Shown here: positions 1 to 9,084 of the stretch, in pieces
Layout: each line of letters begins with the position of its first letter
Position numbering within the stretch: the first letter of the stretch is position 1
Program-made: the position numbers and the translations under genes
Assembly: GCF_001269655.1 (NCBI RefSeq)
Contig: NZ_LHVE01000014.1
Coordinates: 124,001 to 188,000 of the forward strand
Direction: 5' to 3'
Origin: Pseudomonas thivervalensis
Lineage (GTDB): Bacteria > Pseudomonadota > Gammaproteobacteria > Pseudomonadales > Pseudomonadaceae
Length of the DNA stretch: 64,000 bases
Notes under the pieces: generated by a model
Database searches by the model: none
Told to the model about the DNA's origin: nothing
What the model saw: only the letters and a program-made list of their open reading frames with translations

Positions 1-146
1 ATTTTCGCCAGGCCCTGCAACGCCGCTTCCTTGGGGTTGGAGGATTGCTGGCTGTTGCTCTGGGACGCGACGTTGCCGTACGAGAGCCCGCCGTAGTTAT
101 GGGTCGGCCCCACTAGACCGTCAAAGTTGACTTCATAGGATTTCAT
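1..146 (-). CDS. astB: N-succinylarginine dihydrolase, N-terminal part (cut by window edge)
   Basis: AstB (AruB) converts N2-succinylarginine to succinylornithine, ammonia and CO2, the second step of the arginine succinyltransferase pathway in the cytoplasm. Only the first 48 residues are here, starting MKSYEVNFDGLVGPTHNYGG, the characteristic AstB N-terminus with the GPTHNYGGLSYGN motif. The gene runs off the left edge. It is the promoter-distal gene of the aru operon seen here, 129 bp after astD with a REP pair in that gap. Identification rests on this short but very conserved stretch. Confidence 0.9.
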   Translation of the reverse strand, partial: MKSYEVNFDGLVGPTHNYGGLSYGNVASQSNSQQSSNPKEAALQGLAK

Positions 147-205
147 CAGCGAGGCTCCACGAGAATCTGTTTTTTATAGGCATCAGTAAAGACCGCAGCG
201 CGGCC

Positions 206-271
206 TTCGCGAGCAGGCTCGCTCCCACAAGGACTGTGTAAATCCCTGTAGGAGCGAGCCCGCTCGCGAAA
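206..271. repeat. REP pair (GCGAGCaGGCTCGC type)
   Basis: Two oppositely oriented copies of the palindrome around CGCGAGCAGGCTCGCTCCCACA and GTAGGAGCGAGCCCGCTCGCG lie in the astD-astB gap. This is the REPIN arrangement common in fluorescent pseudomonads. Confidence 0.8.
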
Positions 272-275
272 AGGG

Positions 276-1745
276 CTACGCCATTCGCACGCCAGGCGTC
301 AGGCTCGCGGGCATGACCAGGCTTGGCGTCTCCAGGGAAGCCACCGGATACGCACAATAATCAGCCGCGTAATAAGCGCTGGCGCGGTGGTTGCCCGAGG
401 CGCCGACGCCGCCGAACGGTGCGCTGCTGGCGGCACCGGTCAGCTGTTTGTTCCAGTTGACGATACCGGCGCGGCTCTGCAGCCAGAACTGCTGGTAACG
501 CGCCTGGGAATCGGACAACAATCCGGCCGCCAGGCCATATTGCGTATTGTTGGCCTCGGTGATTGCCGCTGCGAAATCCTTGTAGCGGATGACTTGCAGC
601 AACGGCCCGAACAGCTCCTCATCGGGACGCTCCGCCACAGCCGTCACGTCCAGGATACCCGGCGTCAGCAAGGCTGCCTGGGGATGCGGCTGGGTCATGG
701 CCAACAGCGGCACGGCGCCTTTGCCCAGCAAATGGTTTTGCGCATCCATCAGCGCCTTCGCCGCGCCCAGGGAAATCACCGAACCCATGAACGGTGCCGG
801 TTGCTGGTCGAAGGCACCGACTTCAAGGGTCGCGCTGACCGCCACCAGGCGCGCCAGCAAGGCATCGCCCCAGGCGCCTTCCGGCACCAGCAGGCGGCGC
901 GCACACGTGCAGCGCTGCCCGGCTGAAATGAAAGCGGATTGGATAACGGTGTAGACCGCCGCATCGACGTCCGCCACCTCATCCACCACCAGTGGGTTGT
1001 TACCGCCCATTTCCAGCGCGAGGATCTTGTCCGGGCGTCCGGAAAATTGTTGATGCAAAAGGTTGCCGGTGCGACTGGAACCAGTGAAGAACAGCCCGTC
1101 GATGCCCGGGTTCGCCGCCAGGGCGATACCGGTTTCCCGCGCGCCTTGCAACAGGTTCAACACGCCCGCCGGCAGACCGGCCTCGATCCAGCACTTGACC
1201 GTCAGCTCGGCGACTTTCGGCGTCAGTTCGCTCGGTTTGAACAACACACTGTTGCCGGCCAACAGCGCTGGCACGATGTGGCCATTGGGCAAGTGGCCGG
1301 GGAAGTTATAGGGGCCGAACACCGCCACCACACCGTGGGGCTTGTGGCGCAACACGGCGGTGGCATCGCCGAGGGGGCCGCTCTTCTCGCCGGTCCGCTC
1401 GCGGTAGCTCTGCACCGAAATGGCGACTTTGTTGACCATGCTGGTCACCTCGGTCGCCGCTTCCCACAACGGCTTGCCGGTTTCTTCACCGATGCACTGG
1501 GCCAGTTCGTCAGCGCGGTTCTTCAGGGCGGCGGCAAAGGCTTCCAGCACCTGGATGCGTTCATCCAGCGAGCGGCGGGCCCAGTCCGGGAACGCCTGGC
1601 GCGCGGCCTGCACCGCCGATTCCACCTGCGCCGCCGTGGCGCCGTTACCCGACCACAACACCTGTTGGGTCACCGGGTTCAACGACTCAAAGAGGTCGCC
1701 CTGACCTTCCAGCCAGCTCCCTGCGATGTACAACGAGTTCATCAT
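276..1745 (-). CDS. astD: succinylglutamate-semialdehyde dehydrogenase
   Basis: AstD (AruD) oxidises N-succinylglutamate semialdehyde to N-succinylglutamate with NAD+, step four of arginine succinyltransferase catabolism. The 489 residues have the full aldehyde dehydrogenase layout: the oxyanion-region YNFPG around Asn147, the general-base Glu245 in LALEMGGNN and the nucleophile Cys279 in AGQRCTCARR. The start overlaps the aruG stop in an ATGA-type junction, so translation is probably coupled. Met1 and Met2 are adjacent alternatives; the overlapping first one is kept. Length matches the family. Confidence 0.96.
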   Translation of the reverse strand: MMNSLYIAGSWLEGQGDLFESLNPVTQQVLWSGNGATAAQVESAVQAARQAFPDWARRSLDERIQVLEAFAAALKNRADELAQCIGEETGKPLWEAATEVTSMVNKVAISVQSYRERTGEKSGPLGDATAVLRHKPHGVVAVFGPYNFPGHLPNGHIVPALLAGNSVLFKPSELTPKVAELTVKCWIEAGLPAGVLNLLQGARETGIALAANPGIDGLFFTGSSRTGNLLHQQFSGRPDKILALEMGGNNPLVVDEVADVDAAVYTVIQSAFISAGQRCTCARRLLVPEGAWGDALLARLVAVSATLEVGAFDQQPAPFMGSVISLGAAKALMDAQNHLLGKGAVPLLAMTQPHPQAALLTPGILDVTAVAERPDEELFGPLLQVIRYKDFAAAITEANNTQYGLAAGLLSDSQARYQQFWLQSRAGIVNWNKQLTGAASSAPFGGVGASGNHRASAYYAADYCAYPVASLETPSLVMPASLTPGVRMA

Positions 1746-2767
1746 TTCGACTCCCGGGCAGCAGACAACGCGACGGCACGCACTTGATCGCCGGCGTTGA
1801 GTTGAAGACGTTTGGCGGTCAGAGGATCGACCACCAGTGTGCCTGCGGCGAAGCGCGCCGGTGCCGCGGTGATGCGGCAGTCTTCGCGCTTGCGGTTATG
1901 GATGAGGAACGGCGTGGCGTCATCGCCCGGCGTACCAATGGCCAGCACCAGCGCCTGGCTGTCGCGAATCGCGCGGATCTTGCCGGTTTCGCATTCCACC
2001 GCCGGGCCGGCGTCGAAGATGTCGACGTAACCCTGGTAGCTGAAGCCTTCGCTCTTGAGCATCGACAATGCCGGTTCGGTATCCGGATGAACCTGGCCGA
2101 TCACGGCCCGGGCATCTTCGGACAAGAAACAGGTGTACAGCGGAAACTTGGGCATCAGTTCGGCAATGAATGCCTTGTTACCGACGCCGGTCAAGTAATC
2201 GGCCTGGCTGAATTCCATCTTGAAGAAATGCCGGCCCAGGCTTTCCCAGAACGGCGAGCGCCCGTTGTCGTCGGACATGCCGCGCATCTCGGCGATGATC
2301 TTGTTGCCGAACAACTGCGGGAATTCGGCGATGAACAACAGCCGCGCCTTGGCCAGCATCCGGCCATTGAGGCCACTGCGGTAGTCGGCGTGGAGGAACA
2401 GCGAGCACAGTTCGGAATTGCCGGTCAGGTCGTTGGCCAGGAACAGGGTCGGGATTTCCCGATAGATGTTCAGTTCCTGGGAAGCGCTGACCGTCAGGCC
2501 AACCCGGAAGTTGTACCAGGGCTCACGCAGGCCCACGGCACCGGCGATGGCGGAAATACCGACCACGCGACCGTCGTCATCTTCGAGCACGAACAGGTAG
2601 TCCGCGTCACCGCGCCCGGCTTCGCCACGAAAGGTCTTCTCGGCCCAGCCGACCCGATGGGCCAGGCGCTCTTCGTTGGCCGGTAAGGTGGTCAGGCCGG
2701 TGCCCGTGCTGCGGGCCAGGGCGATCAGAGCGGGTAAATCGCTGCTGCGTACGGGACGAACGATCAT
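1742..2767 (-). CDS. aruG: arginine/ornithine N-succinyltransferase subunit beta
   Basis: AruG is one of two AstA-family subunits of the pseudomonad arginine N-succinyltransferase, which moves succinyl from succinyl-CoA to arginine (or ornithine) as the first step of the pathway. It is 341 residues, starting MIVRPVRSSDLPALIALARS, an AstA-type GNAT start. It is a paralogue of the next gene upstream (aruF); shared blocks include SELCSLFLHADYR / NSLLTSFYVVPEL and the aligned SPFWxxxGRxFF segment. The aruF-aruG pair is typical of Pseudomonas, while enterics carry one astA. Confidence 0.95.
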   Translation of the reverse strand: MIVRPVRSSDLPALIALARSTGTGLTTLPANEERLAHRVGWAEKTFRGEAGRGDADYLFVLEDDDGRVVGISAIAGAVGLREPWYNFRVGLTVSASQELNIYREIPTLFLANDLTGNSELCSLFLHADYRSGLNGRMLAKARLLFIAEFPQLFGNKIIAEMRGMSDDNGRSPFWESLGRHFFKMEFSQADYLTGVGNKAFIAELMPKFPLYTCFLSEDARAVIGQVHPDTEPALSMLKSEGFSYQGYVDIFDAGPAVECETGKIRAIRDSQALVLAIGTPGDDATPFLIHNRKREDCRITAAPARFAAGTLVVDPLTAKRLQLNAGDQVRAVALSAARESK

Positions 2768-2821
2768 GCTATCTCCTCAGACGGGCCGCTCACGCCACCC
2801 GCGAAACTCAGCTGTAAAGCG

Positions 2822-3841
2822 TTAAACCGCCACCAGGCGCACGCTGGCACCCTCGCCAACGCCCAAGGCCTCGGCCGCTTCCATGTCCAGCGTCACAGGT
2901 TTGCCCGGTGCGTAGTCGAGTTCGAGCAGCACGGCGCGGTAATCCTGCAACTGGGCATTGGCCACCAGGTATTGGCGACCGGCGCCCTTGACCGGTTCGC
3001 CGATCTTGACCGGCACTACGCGGCTCTGGGCGATCGAGCGGATGCCCGAGACACGGGCATGCAGCGTCGGGCCACCGTCGAAGATATCGATGTAGTGATC
3101 GGTCTCGAAACCCTCGCGCATCAGGATGTCGAAGGTGATCTGCGCCCGCGGGTGGACCTGGCCCATGGCTTCCTGGGCGGCATCCGGCAGCAGCGGCACA
3201 TAGATCGGGTAATGGGGCATCAGCTCGGCGAGGAAGGTACGGCTTTTCAGCCCGCACAAGCGCTCGGCGGCGGCGTAGTTGAGGTCGAAGAAGTTGCGAC
3301 CGATGGCGTCCCAGAACGGCGAGTCGCCGTTTTCATCGCTGTAGCCGACGATCTCGGTCACCACCGAATCGGCGAACCGCTCCGGATGGCTGGCGACGAA
3401 CAGCAGTCGCCCACGGGAGTTGAGTTCCGACCACGGCGAACCCACCAGTTCCGGCACCACGTAGAAGCTGGTCAGCAGGCTATTGCCGGTCAGGTCGTGA
3501 CACTGGGAGAGTACGTGGATCTTGTTGTGGATCTTCAGTTCACGGGAGGCGTGGACGAAGGTCTCGTTGCGAAAGCTGTAGAACGGTTCGGAATAACCGG
3601 CCGACGCGACGATGGCCGAACAGCCCGCCAGCTTGCCGGTCGCGGTGTCTTCGAGGACGAAGAAGTAGCTTTCTTCGCCGTTGAAGCTGACTTCGGCGGC
3701 AAACGAGGCTTCGCTTGCGGCGATCTTGTCGCTCAGGCGTTCCACGTCATCCGGCAAGGAAGTGACACCGATCGGACTGTCCGCAGCCAGACGCTGTACC
3801 TCGCCCAGATCAGCCATTTGCGCGGGGCGCATCACCAGCAT
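2822..3841 (-). CDS. aruF: arginine/ornithine N-succinyltransferase subunit alpha
   Basis: AruF is the partner subunit of AruG (AstA family, 339 residues). The start at MLVMRPAQMADLGEVQRLAA aligns with that of AruG; the open frame extends 17 codons further upstream but that part is not conserved in character. Conserved landmarks are SPFWDAIGRNFFDLNY and HPRAQITFDILMREGF. The gap to aruG is 54 bp. The gap to aruC upstream is larger and holds a REP pair, so message stability may differ between aruC and aruFG. Confidence 0.95.
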   Translation of the reverse strand: MLVMRPAQMADLGEVQRLAADSPIGVTSLPDDVERLSDKIAASEASFAAEVSFNGEESYFFVLEDTATGKLAGCSAIVASAGYSEPFYSFRNETFVHASRELKIHNKIHVLSQCHDLTGNSLLTSFYVVPELVGSPWSELNSRGRLLFVASHPERFADSVVTEIVGYSDENGDSPFWDAIGRNFFDLNYAAAERLCGLKSRTFLAELMPHYPIYVPLLPDAAQEAMGQVHPRAQITFDILMREGFETDHYIDIFDGGPTLHARVSGIRSIAQSRVVPVKIGEPVKGAGRQYLVANAQLQDYRAVLLELDYAPGKPVTLDMEAAEALGVGEGASVRLVAV

Positions 3842-3938
3842 GGTGTCACTCCTTAACTTGAAATAAACGGTTCGACCAAAGGGTCGATACACAAAGAATA
3901 AAAACCGGAAATCAACTTAAGCACAGAAGCGGACTTCC

Positions 3939-4027
3939 TGTGGGAGCGAGCCTGCTCGCGATGCGAACGACTCGGTCTGCCTGGCGGACCGAGGCGATTC
4001 CAATCGCGAGCAGGCTCGCTCCCACAA
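3939..4027. repeat. REP pair between aruC and aruF
   Basis: Inverted copies of TGTGGGAGCGAGCCTGCTCG and its complement face each other across about 45 bp, inside the aru operon. They could form a long stem in the aruC-aruF transcript. Confidence 0.85.
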
Positions 4028-4063
4028 AAGCCCGACCCACACTGGAGCCGGTCAAGTCTGAAA

Positions 4064-5284
4064 TCAGGCTTGCGTCAGCTTCGCCGCCGCCCGCTCGAAG
4101 CGGTCCAGACCGGCGTCGATATCGGCGTCTTCCACCACCAGGCTCGGGGCGAAGCGAATCACGTCCGGGCCAGCCTGGAGGATCATCAGGCCTTCCTGTT
4201 CGGCGGCATTGAAGATGTCCTTGGCCTTGCCTTTCCAGGCCTCGTTCAGCACGCAGCCGATCAACAGGCCCAGGCCGCGCACCTGGGTGAACAGGCCGTA
4301 CTTCTCGCCGATCTGTTCCAGGCGCGCCTTGAACTTGGCATGCTTGGCTTTGACACCCGCCAGCACTTCAGGGGTATTGACCACGTCGATTACCGCTTCG
4401 GCCACCGCACACGCCAGCGGGTTGCCGCCGTAGGTGGTGCCGTGGGTACCGACGACCAGGTGCTTGGCCAGCGCTTCGGTGGTGAGCATCGCCGCGATCG
4501 GGAAACCACCGCCCAGGCTCTTGGCGCTGGTCAGGATGTCCGGGACCACGCCGTAATGCATGTAGGCAAACAGATGACCGCTGCGGCCCATGCCGGTCTG
4601 CACTTCGTCGAACACCAGCAGCGCGTCGTGGGCATCACACAGGTCGCGGGCGCCTTGCAGGTAGGCCTGCTCGGCCGGCAGCACACCGCCTTCGCCCTGG
4701 ATCGGTTCCAGCACCACGGCGCAGGTCTTGTCCGAAATCGCGGCTTTCAACGCGGCCAGGTCGTTGTAAGGAACGTGGGTGATGCCGGTAATTTTAGGCC
4801 CGAAACCGTCGGAGTACTTCGATTGCCCGCCGACGTTGACGGTGAACAGGGTACGACCGTGGAAGCTATTGAGCGCGGCGATGATTTCGTATTTTTCGCT
4901 GCCGAAACGATCGAACGCCACACGACGGGCCAGCTTGAAGGCGGCCTCGTTGGCTTCGGCGCCGGAGTTGCAGAAGAACGCGCGCTCGGCAAAGGTCGCG
5001 TTGACCAGTTTGTGAGCCAGGCGCAGGGCCGGTTCGTTGGTGAAGACGTTGGACACGTGCCACAGCTTGTTGGCCTGCTCGGTCAGTGCACCGACCAGCG
5101 CCGGGTGGGCATGGCCCAGTACGTTGACTGCGATACCGCCAGCAAAGTCGATCAACTCGCGACCGGATTGGTCCCATACGCGGGAACCGGCACCACGCAC
5201 AGGGATGAAGGCAGCAGGTGCATAGTTGGGAACCATAACCTGGTCGAAATCGGCGCGTTGTACCGCGGCTTGCTCAACGGACAT
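4064..5284 (-). CDS. aruC: acetylornithine / succinylornithine aminotransferase
   Basis: AruC (AstC) transaminates succinylornithine to succinylglutamate semialdehyde and can also act on acetylornithine. It is a PLP fold-type I class III aminotransferase of 406 residues. Visible motifs are FFCNSGAEANEAAFKLAR (PLP-phosphate loop), Asp226 in LLVFDEVQTGMGR and the Schiff-base Lys255 in TSAKSLGGG. It is the first gene of the minus-strand aru operon. Its upstream region has several ArgR half-sites, so it is probably ArgR-activated as in P. aeruginosa. AGGAG is well placed before the ATG. Confidence 0.96.
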   Translation of the reverse strand: MSVEQAAVQRADFDQVMVPNYAPAAFIPVRGAGSRVWDQSGRELIDFAGGIAVNVLGHAHPALVGALTEQANKLWHVSNVFTNEPALRLAHKLVNATFAERAFFCNSGAEANEAAFKLARRVAFDRFGSEKYEIIAALNSFHGRTLFTVNVGGQSKYSDGFGPKITGITHVPYNDLAALKAAISDKTCAVVLEPIQGEGGVLPAEQAYLQGARDLCDAHDALLVFDEVQTGMGRSGHLFAYMHYGVVPDILTSAKSLGGGFPIAAMLTTEALAKHLVVGTHGTTYGGNPLACAVAEAVIDVVNTPEVLAGVKAKHAKFKARLEQIGEKYGLFTQVRGLGLLIGCVLNEAWKGKAKDIFNAAEQEGLMILQAGPDVIRFAPSLVVEDADIDAGLDRFERAAAKLTQA

Positions 5285-5362
5285 CGGAGTCTCCTGATGA
5301 GGAACACCCGCCTGGAACTGGCGGGCTTGGTAAGGATTGTAAGGACAGTTTTCAGCCCGGCC

Positions 5363-5508
5363 TTGCCGCCAAGCGACAACTTCTTATAGCGCCAACCCAC
5401 GTTTTGCGCGGGTTTACGGCAATGCGACAAATAGCGTCGCAAAGGCGCAGTTTAAACGTTGCCGCGGGGTTTGAGGCAGCGGCATCTACATTTCCCTGCC
5501 CAGCGACA
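5363..5508 (-). promoter_or_regulatory. ArgR-binding half-sites upstream of aruC
   Basis: The pseudomonad ARG half-site TGTCGC-N8-AA is matched exactly on the minus strand at 5363-5378 and 5414-5429, with a near match at 5493-5508 (TGTCGC kept, AA lost). The cluster lies 80-225 bp before the aruC start. The consensus is established for P. aeruginosa ArgR; binding here is inferred. Confidence 0.7.
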
Positions 5509-5530
5509 ACTGTAGTTTGAGAGGCGTTAT

Positions 5531-5661
5531 CTGTGGCGAGGGAGCTTGCTCCCGCTGGGGCGCGCAGCGTCCCCCAGAAAGGCTCCCAATCAATCTGACA
5601 CACCGGGGTTACCGTTTGGGTCCGCTTCGCGGCCCAGCGGGAGCAAGCTCCCTCGCCACAG
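5531..5661. repeat. REP pair (GTGGCGAGGGAGCTTGCTCC type)
   Basis: Two inverted copies of the GTGGCGAGGGAGCTTGCTCC palindrome lie at 5531-5559 and 5632-5661, between argR and aruC. The rest of the 5285-5694 gap holds the aruC promoter region; no further gene is seen. Confidence 0.85.
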
Positions 5662-5694
5662 GTCAGTTGCCTTACCACAGGAGCCTTATCTGCC

Positions 5695-6675
5695 CTACCC
5701 GCGTTCGGACGGCACCGAGGACAATTCGAACGGGCTGCTGCTACGCCGCTGGTTGCGGTCTTCCCGCGGCGTCGCGCCGAAGAAGTTGCGGTAAGCGCTG
5801 GAGAAGTGCGGCCCCGAGGAGAAACCGCAGGACAGGCCGATCTGGATGATGGATTTGCTGGTCTGCATCAGCATTTGCCGGGCCTTGTTCAGGCGCAGCT
5901 CCAGGTAATACTGGCTGGGCACGCGGTTGAGGTATTGCTTGAAGATCCGCTCCAACTGCCGGCGGGACACGCACACATGTTGGGCGATTTCGTCGGTGGT
6001 CAGCGGCTCCTCGATGTTGGCTTCCATCAGCAGCACCGCCTGGGTGAGCTTTGGATGACTGGAGCCGAGACGGTTCTGCAACGGGATGCGCTGGCGCTCG
6101 CCGCCCTCGCGAATGCGCTCGACCACCAATTCTTCCGACACCGCGCCGGCCAGTTCCGCGCCGTGATCCCGGGCCAGCACCGCGAGCAGCAGGTCCAGCA
6201 CCGACATGCCGCCGCAAGCGCTCAGGCGATCGCGGTCCCAGTCGAACAGATGACTGGTGGCAATGACCTTGGGAAAGCGCTCGGAGAAGTCGTCCTGCCA
6301 GCGCCAATGCACGGCCGCACGGTAACCGTCGAGCAAACCCAATTGCGCCAAGGGATAGACACCGGCCGACAAGCCGCCGATCACACAACCGGCGCGCACC
6401 AGTTGCTTGAGGGCGCTGCTCAGGGGCGAGGCCAGCGTGGTCGGCGGCTCATCGGCCAGCAGGAACAATTTCTGGAATCCCTCGAGCTTGCCGGCCCAAG
6501 GTTCACCCGGCAGTTGCCAGGCGCCATCGGTCGGCGGTTCGGCCTGCAAGAACGACAGCTCGTAGACCACATCCGGATGCACCCGCTGAGCGACACGCAA
6601 GGCGTCCTCGGCCAGCGCCAGCGTCAAGGCTTTAGTGCTGGGCCAAATCAGGAAACCTATTCGATGGGCAGTCAT
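5695..6675 (-). CDS. argR: arginine-responsive AraC-family regulator ArgR
   Basis: ArgR of pseudomonads is an AraC-type regulator, unrelated to the enteric ArgR repressor, that activates arginine catabolism and transport genes and represses biosynthesis. The 326 residues comprise an N-terminal class I glutamine-amidotransferase-like sensor domain (about 1-180, RIGFLIWPSTKALTLALAED) and a C-terminal double HTH (about 215-310, LTTDEIAQHVCVSRRQLERI and SIIQIGLSCGFSSGPHFSSA). It sits at the 3' end of the aot transporter operon, 113 bp after aotP, as in P. aeruginosa aotJQMOP-argR, and just upstream of its target aruC. Confidence 0.95.
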   Translation of the reverse strand: MTAHRIGFLIWPSTKALTLALAEDALRVAQRVHPDVVYELSFLQAEPPTDGAWQLPGEPWAGKLEGFQKLFLLADEPPTTLASPLSSALKQLVRAGCVIGGLSAGVYPLAQLGLLDGYRAAVHWRWQDDFSERFPKVIATSHLFDWDRDRLSACGGMSVLDLLLAVLARDHGAELAGAVSEELVVERIREGGERQRIPLQNRLGSSHPKLTQAVLLMEANIEEPLTTDEIAQHVCVSRRQLERIFKQYLNRVPSQYYLELRLNKARQMLMQTSKSIIQIGLSCGFSSGPHFSSAYRNFFGATPREDRNQRRSSSPFELSSVPSERG

Positions 6676-6788
6676 GGCGGGCGATCCGAAGCGAAAACAG
6701 TGTTAAAGCCAAAAGCGGCTGCAACCAAATTAGACCATCTGGCGCGCGGTGCGCAGCATGACCCAAATCAGGTGCGTAACGGGAGCGA

Positions 6789-7553
6789 TTACTTGAGGCT
6801 GCCCGAAAGAAATTGTTGCAGGCGCTCCGATTGCGGATTCACCAGCACTTCGCGCGGGTTGCCGCTTTCTTCGACGATGCCTTTGTGCAGGAACACCAGT
6901 TGGTTCGACACTTCACGGGCAAAGCCCATTTCGTGGGTCACCACCACCATGGTCCGGCCTTCCAGGGCAAGGGCCTGCATCACCTTGAGCACGTCGCCCA
7001 CCAATTCCGGATCGAGGGCCGAGGTCGGTTCGTCGAACAGCATCACCTCAGGCTCCATCGCCAGCGCACGGGCAATCGCCACGCGCTGCTGCTCGCCGCC
7101 GGACATGTGGCCCGGGTAGGCGTCCTTGCGATGGGCCACGCCGACCTTGTTCAGGTAGTGCTCGGCCTTCTCCCGCGCTTCGGCCTTGGCCACGCCCAGT
7201 ACATGCACGGGCGCTTCCATGATGTTTTCCAGCGCGGTCATGTGGGACCACAGGTTGAAATGCTGGAACACCATCGACAGCCGCGAACGCATGCGCTGCA
7301 ACTGCTTGGGGTCCGCGGCCTTCATGGCGCCGTCCTTGCCCGCCACCAGCTTCAACTCTTCGTTGTTGAGCAGGATCTTGCCGGCATGGGGCTGCTCGAG
7401 CAGGTTGATGCAACGCAGGAAAGTACTCTTGCCGGAGCCACTGGAGCCGATGATGCTGATCACATCGCCAGCGGCAGCTTTCAGGGACACGCCCTTGAGC
7501 ACTTCGTGACTGCCATAGCGTTTATGCAGGTCTTGGACTTCAAGCTTGTACAT
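6789..7553 (-). CDS. aotP: arginine/ornithine ABC transporter ATP-binding protein
   Basis: AotP powers the AotJQMP importer for arginine and ornithine. It is a HisP-type ATPase of 254 residues with Walker A GSSGSGKST (36-44), ABC signature MSGGEQQRVAIA, Walker B VMLFDEPTSALDPE and the H-loop VVTHEMGFA. The start at MYKLEVQDLHKRYG is preferred over an in-frame upstream codon because it fits the family. In P. aeruginosa aotO lies between aotM and aotP; here only 56 bp separate them and aotO is absent. Confidence 0.95.
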   Translation of the reverse strand: MYKLEVQDLHKRYGSHEVLKGVSLKAAAGDVISIIGSSGSGKSTFLRCINLLEQPHAGKILLNNEELKLVAGKDGAMKAADPKQLQRMRSRLSMVFQHFNLWSHMTALENIMEAPVHVLGVAKAEAREKAEHYLNKVGVAHRKDAYPGHMSGGEQQRVAIARALAMEPEVMLFDEPTSALDPELVGDVLKVMQALALEGRTMVVVTHEMGFAREVSNQLVFLHKGIVEESGNPREVLVNPQSERLQQFLSGSLK

Positions 7554-7609
7554 GCGGTCGGTTCTCACAAAACGTCAGTCGTTGAGCAGTCGATCGGATC
7601 GATGCGTTA

Positions 7610-8308
7610 TCAGTGCTTGCGCGGGGCCAGGTAACCCAGCCAGCGGCGCTCGGCCAGTTTGAACAGGCGCACCAGGATGAAGGTCAGGCACAGGTAGAAA
7701 ACGCCGGCCGTGATGTAGGCCTCGAACGGCAAGTAGTACTGCGCATTCACCGTGCGCGCGGCGCCGGTGATGTCGATCAAGGTCACGATGGACGCGAGGC
7801 TGGTGGTCTGCAACATCATGATCACTTCGTTGCTGTATTGCGGCAGCGCCCGACGCAAGGCCGACGGCAGCAGGATCCGGCGATACAGCTTGTAGCGCGA
7901 CATGCCCATGGCCTTGGCTGCTTCGATCTCACCGTTGGGCGTGGCCCGCAGGCTGCCGGCGATGATTTCGGCGGTGTAGGCGCTGGTGTTGATGGCGAAC
8001 GCCAGGCACGCACAGAACGTGGCGCTGGAGAGCCACGGCCAGAGAAAGCTTTCGCGTACGACTGCGAACTGCGCCAGCCCGTAGTAGATCAGGAACAGCT
8101 GCACCAGCATCGGCGTGCCGCGGATCACGTAGGTGTAGAGCCAGGCCGTCATGTTGACGACCGGCTGCTTGGACACCCGCATCAGCCCCAGGGGCAACGC
8201 CGCCAGCAGGCCGAAGAACAGCGACAGGGCCAACAATTTGAGGGTGGTCAGCAAGCCACTGAAATACAGCGGCAAGGCTTCATAGATGACGTTGTAGTCG
8301 AAGATCAT
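7610..8308 (-). CDS. aotM: arginine/ornithine ABC transporter permease AotM
   Basis: This is an inner-membrane permease of the polar amino-acid (HisM/HisQ) family, 232 residues with about five hydrophobic segments. The EAA loop that contacts the ATPase is GEIEAAKAMGMSRYKLYRRI. Its start overlaps the end of aotQ by 4 bp, so the two permeases are probably translationally coupled and form the heterodimeric channel. Confidence 0.94.
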   Translation of the reverse strand: MIFDYNVIYEALPLYFSGLLTTLKLLALSLFFGLLAALPLGLMRVSKQPVVNMTAWLYTYVIRGTPMLVQLFLIYYGLAQFAVVRESFLWPWLSSATFCACLAFAINTSAYTAEIIAGSLRATPNGEIEAAKAMGMSRYKLYRRILLPSALRRALPQYSNEVIMMLQTTSLASIVTLIDITGAARTVNAQYYLPFEAYITAGVFYLCLTFILVRLFKLAERRWLGYLAPRKH

Positions 8309-8994
8309 AGATCAGCCGCCCTTACGCCTACCGAGTAGCGCTTCTCAAGGTGACGCAAAGCCAGCAACGAGACACTGGTGATGACCAGGTACATCGCCGC
8401 CACTGCGAGGAAGAAGGTGAAAGGCTCGCGCGTGGCATCTGCCGCCTGCTTGGCCTTGAACATCATGTCTTGCAGGCCCACCACGGAAATCAGTGCGGTG
8501 GCCTTGGTCAACACCAGCCAGTTGTTGGTGAAGCCCGGAATCGCCAAGCGAATCATCTGCGGCACCAGCACCCGGAAGAACACCTGGAAGCCGTTCATGC
8601 CGTACGCCATGCCCGCCTCGGCCTGCCCCTTGGGGATCGCCATGAACGCACCGCGAAAGGTTTCCGACAGATACGCACCGAAGATGAAGCCCAGGGTGCC
8701 GATGCCGGCCGCCAGCGGGTTCAGGTCGATGTAGTCGTCATAGCCGAGCATCGGTGCGACGCGGTTGAGCAGGTCCTGGCCGCCGTAGAAAATCAGCAGG
8801 ATCAGCACCAGGTCGGGAATGCCGCGGATGACCGTGGAATACAGGTCGCCCAGCCACGCCAGCCAACGCACCGGCGAGAGGCGCAACGCGACGCCGATCA
8901 GCCCCAGGACGATGGCCAGCGCCATGGACGACAAGGCGAGCTGAAGCGTCAACCATGCGCCATCGAGGATCACAGCCCCGTAGCCTTTCAACAT
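8305..8994 (-). CDS. aotQ: arginine/ornithine ABC transporter permease AotQ
   Basis: Second permease subunit of the arginine importer, 229 residues, HisQ-like. The EAA loop is AEAGMAYGMNGFQVFFRVLV, and the hydrophobic N-terminus WLTLQLALSSMALAIVLGLI is typical. It follows aotJ by 90 bp and overlaps aotM. Gene order J-Q-M-P is that of Pseudomonas aot operons. Confidence 0.94.
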   Translation of the reverse strand: MLKGYGAVILDGAWLTLQLALSSMALAIVLGLIGVALRLSPVRWLAWLGDLYSTVIRGIPDLVLILLIFYGGQDLLNRVAPMLGYDDYIDLNPLAAGIGTLGFIFGAYLSETFRGAFMAIPKGQAEAGMAYGMNGFQVFFRVLVPQMIRLAIPGFTNNWLVLTKATALISVVGLQDMMFKAKQAADATREPFTFFLAVAAMYLVITSVSLLALRHLEKRYSVGVRAADL

Positions 8995-9084
8995 GATTCA
9001 GGTCCTCGAAAGTGGGATGAAAAAATGGCGCAAACCGCAGAGATCCTGTTGCTTGCGCCATTTCGCACGAGTGGCGGGACGTCG

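Noticed and set aside
1784..2686. Long plus-strand frame opposite aruG, and similar ones opposite most genes in the window
   Set aside because: They lie in the complementary frame of GC-rich genes with clear families, lack start signals and have His/Gln/Arg-rich shadow compositions.
3939..4027. Regularly repeated palindromes considered as a CRISPR array
   Set aside because: They are REP pairs, inverted rather than direct, without unique equal-length spacers or cas genes.
5517..5849. Open frames reading through the REP pair next to argR
   Set aside because: Their sequence is that of REP palindromes (GEGACSRW, REQAPSPR type peptides) seen at every REP in the window.
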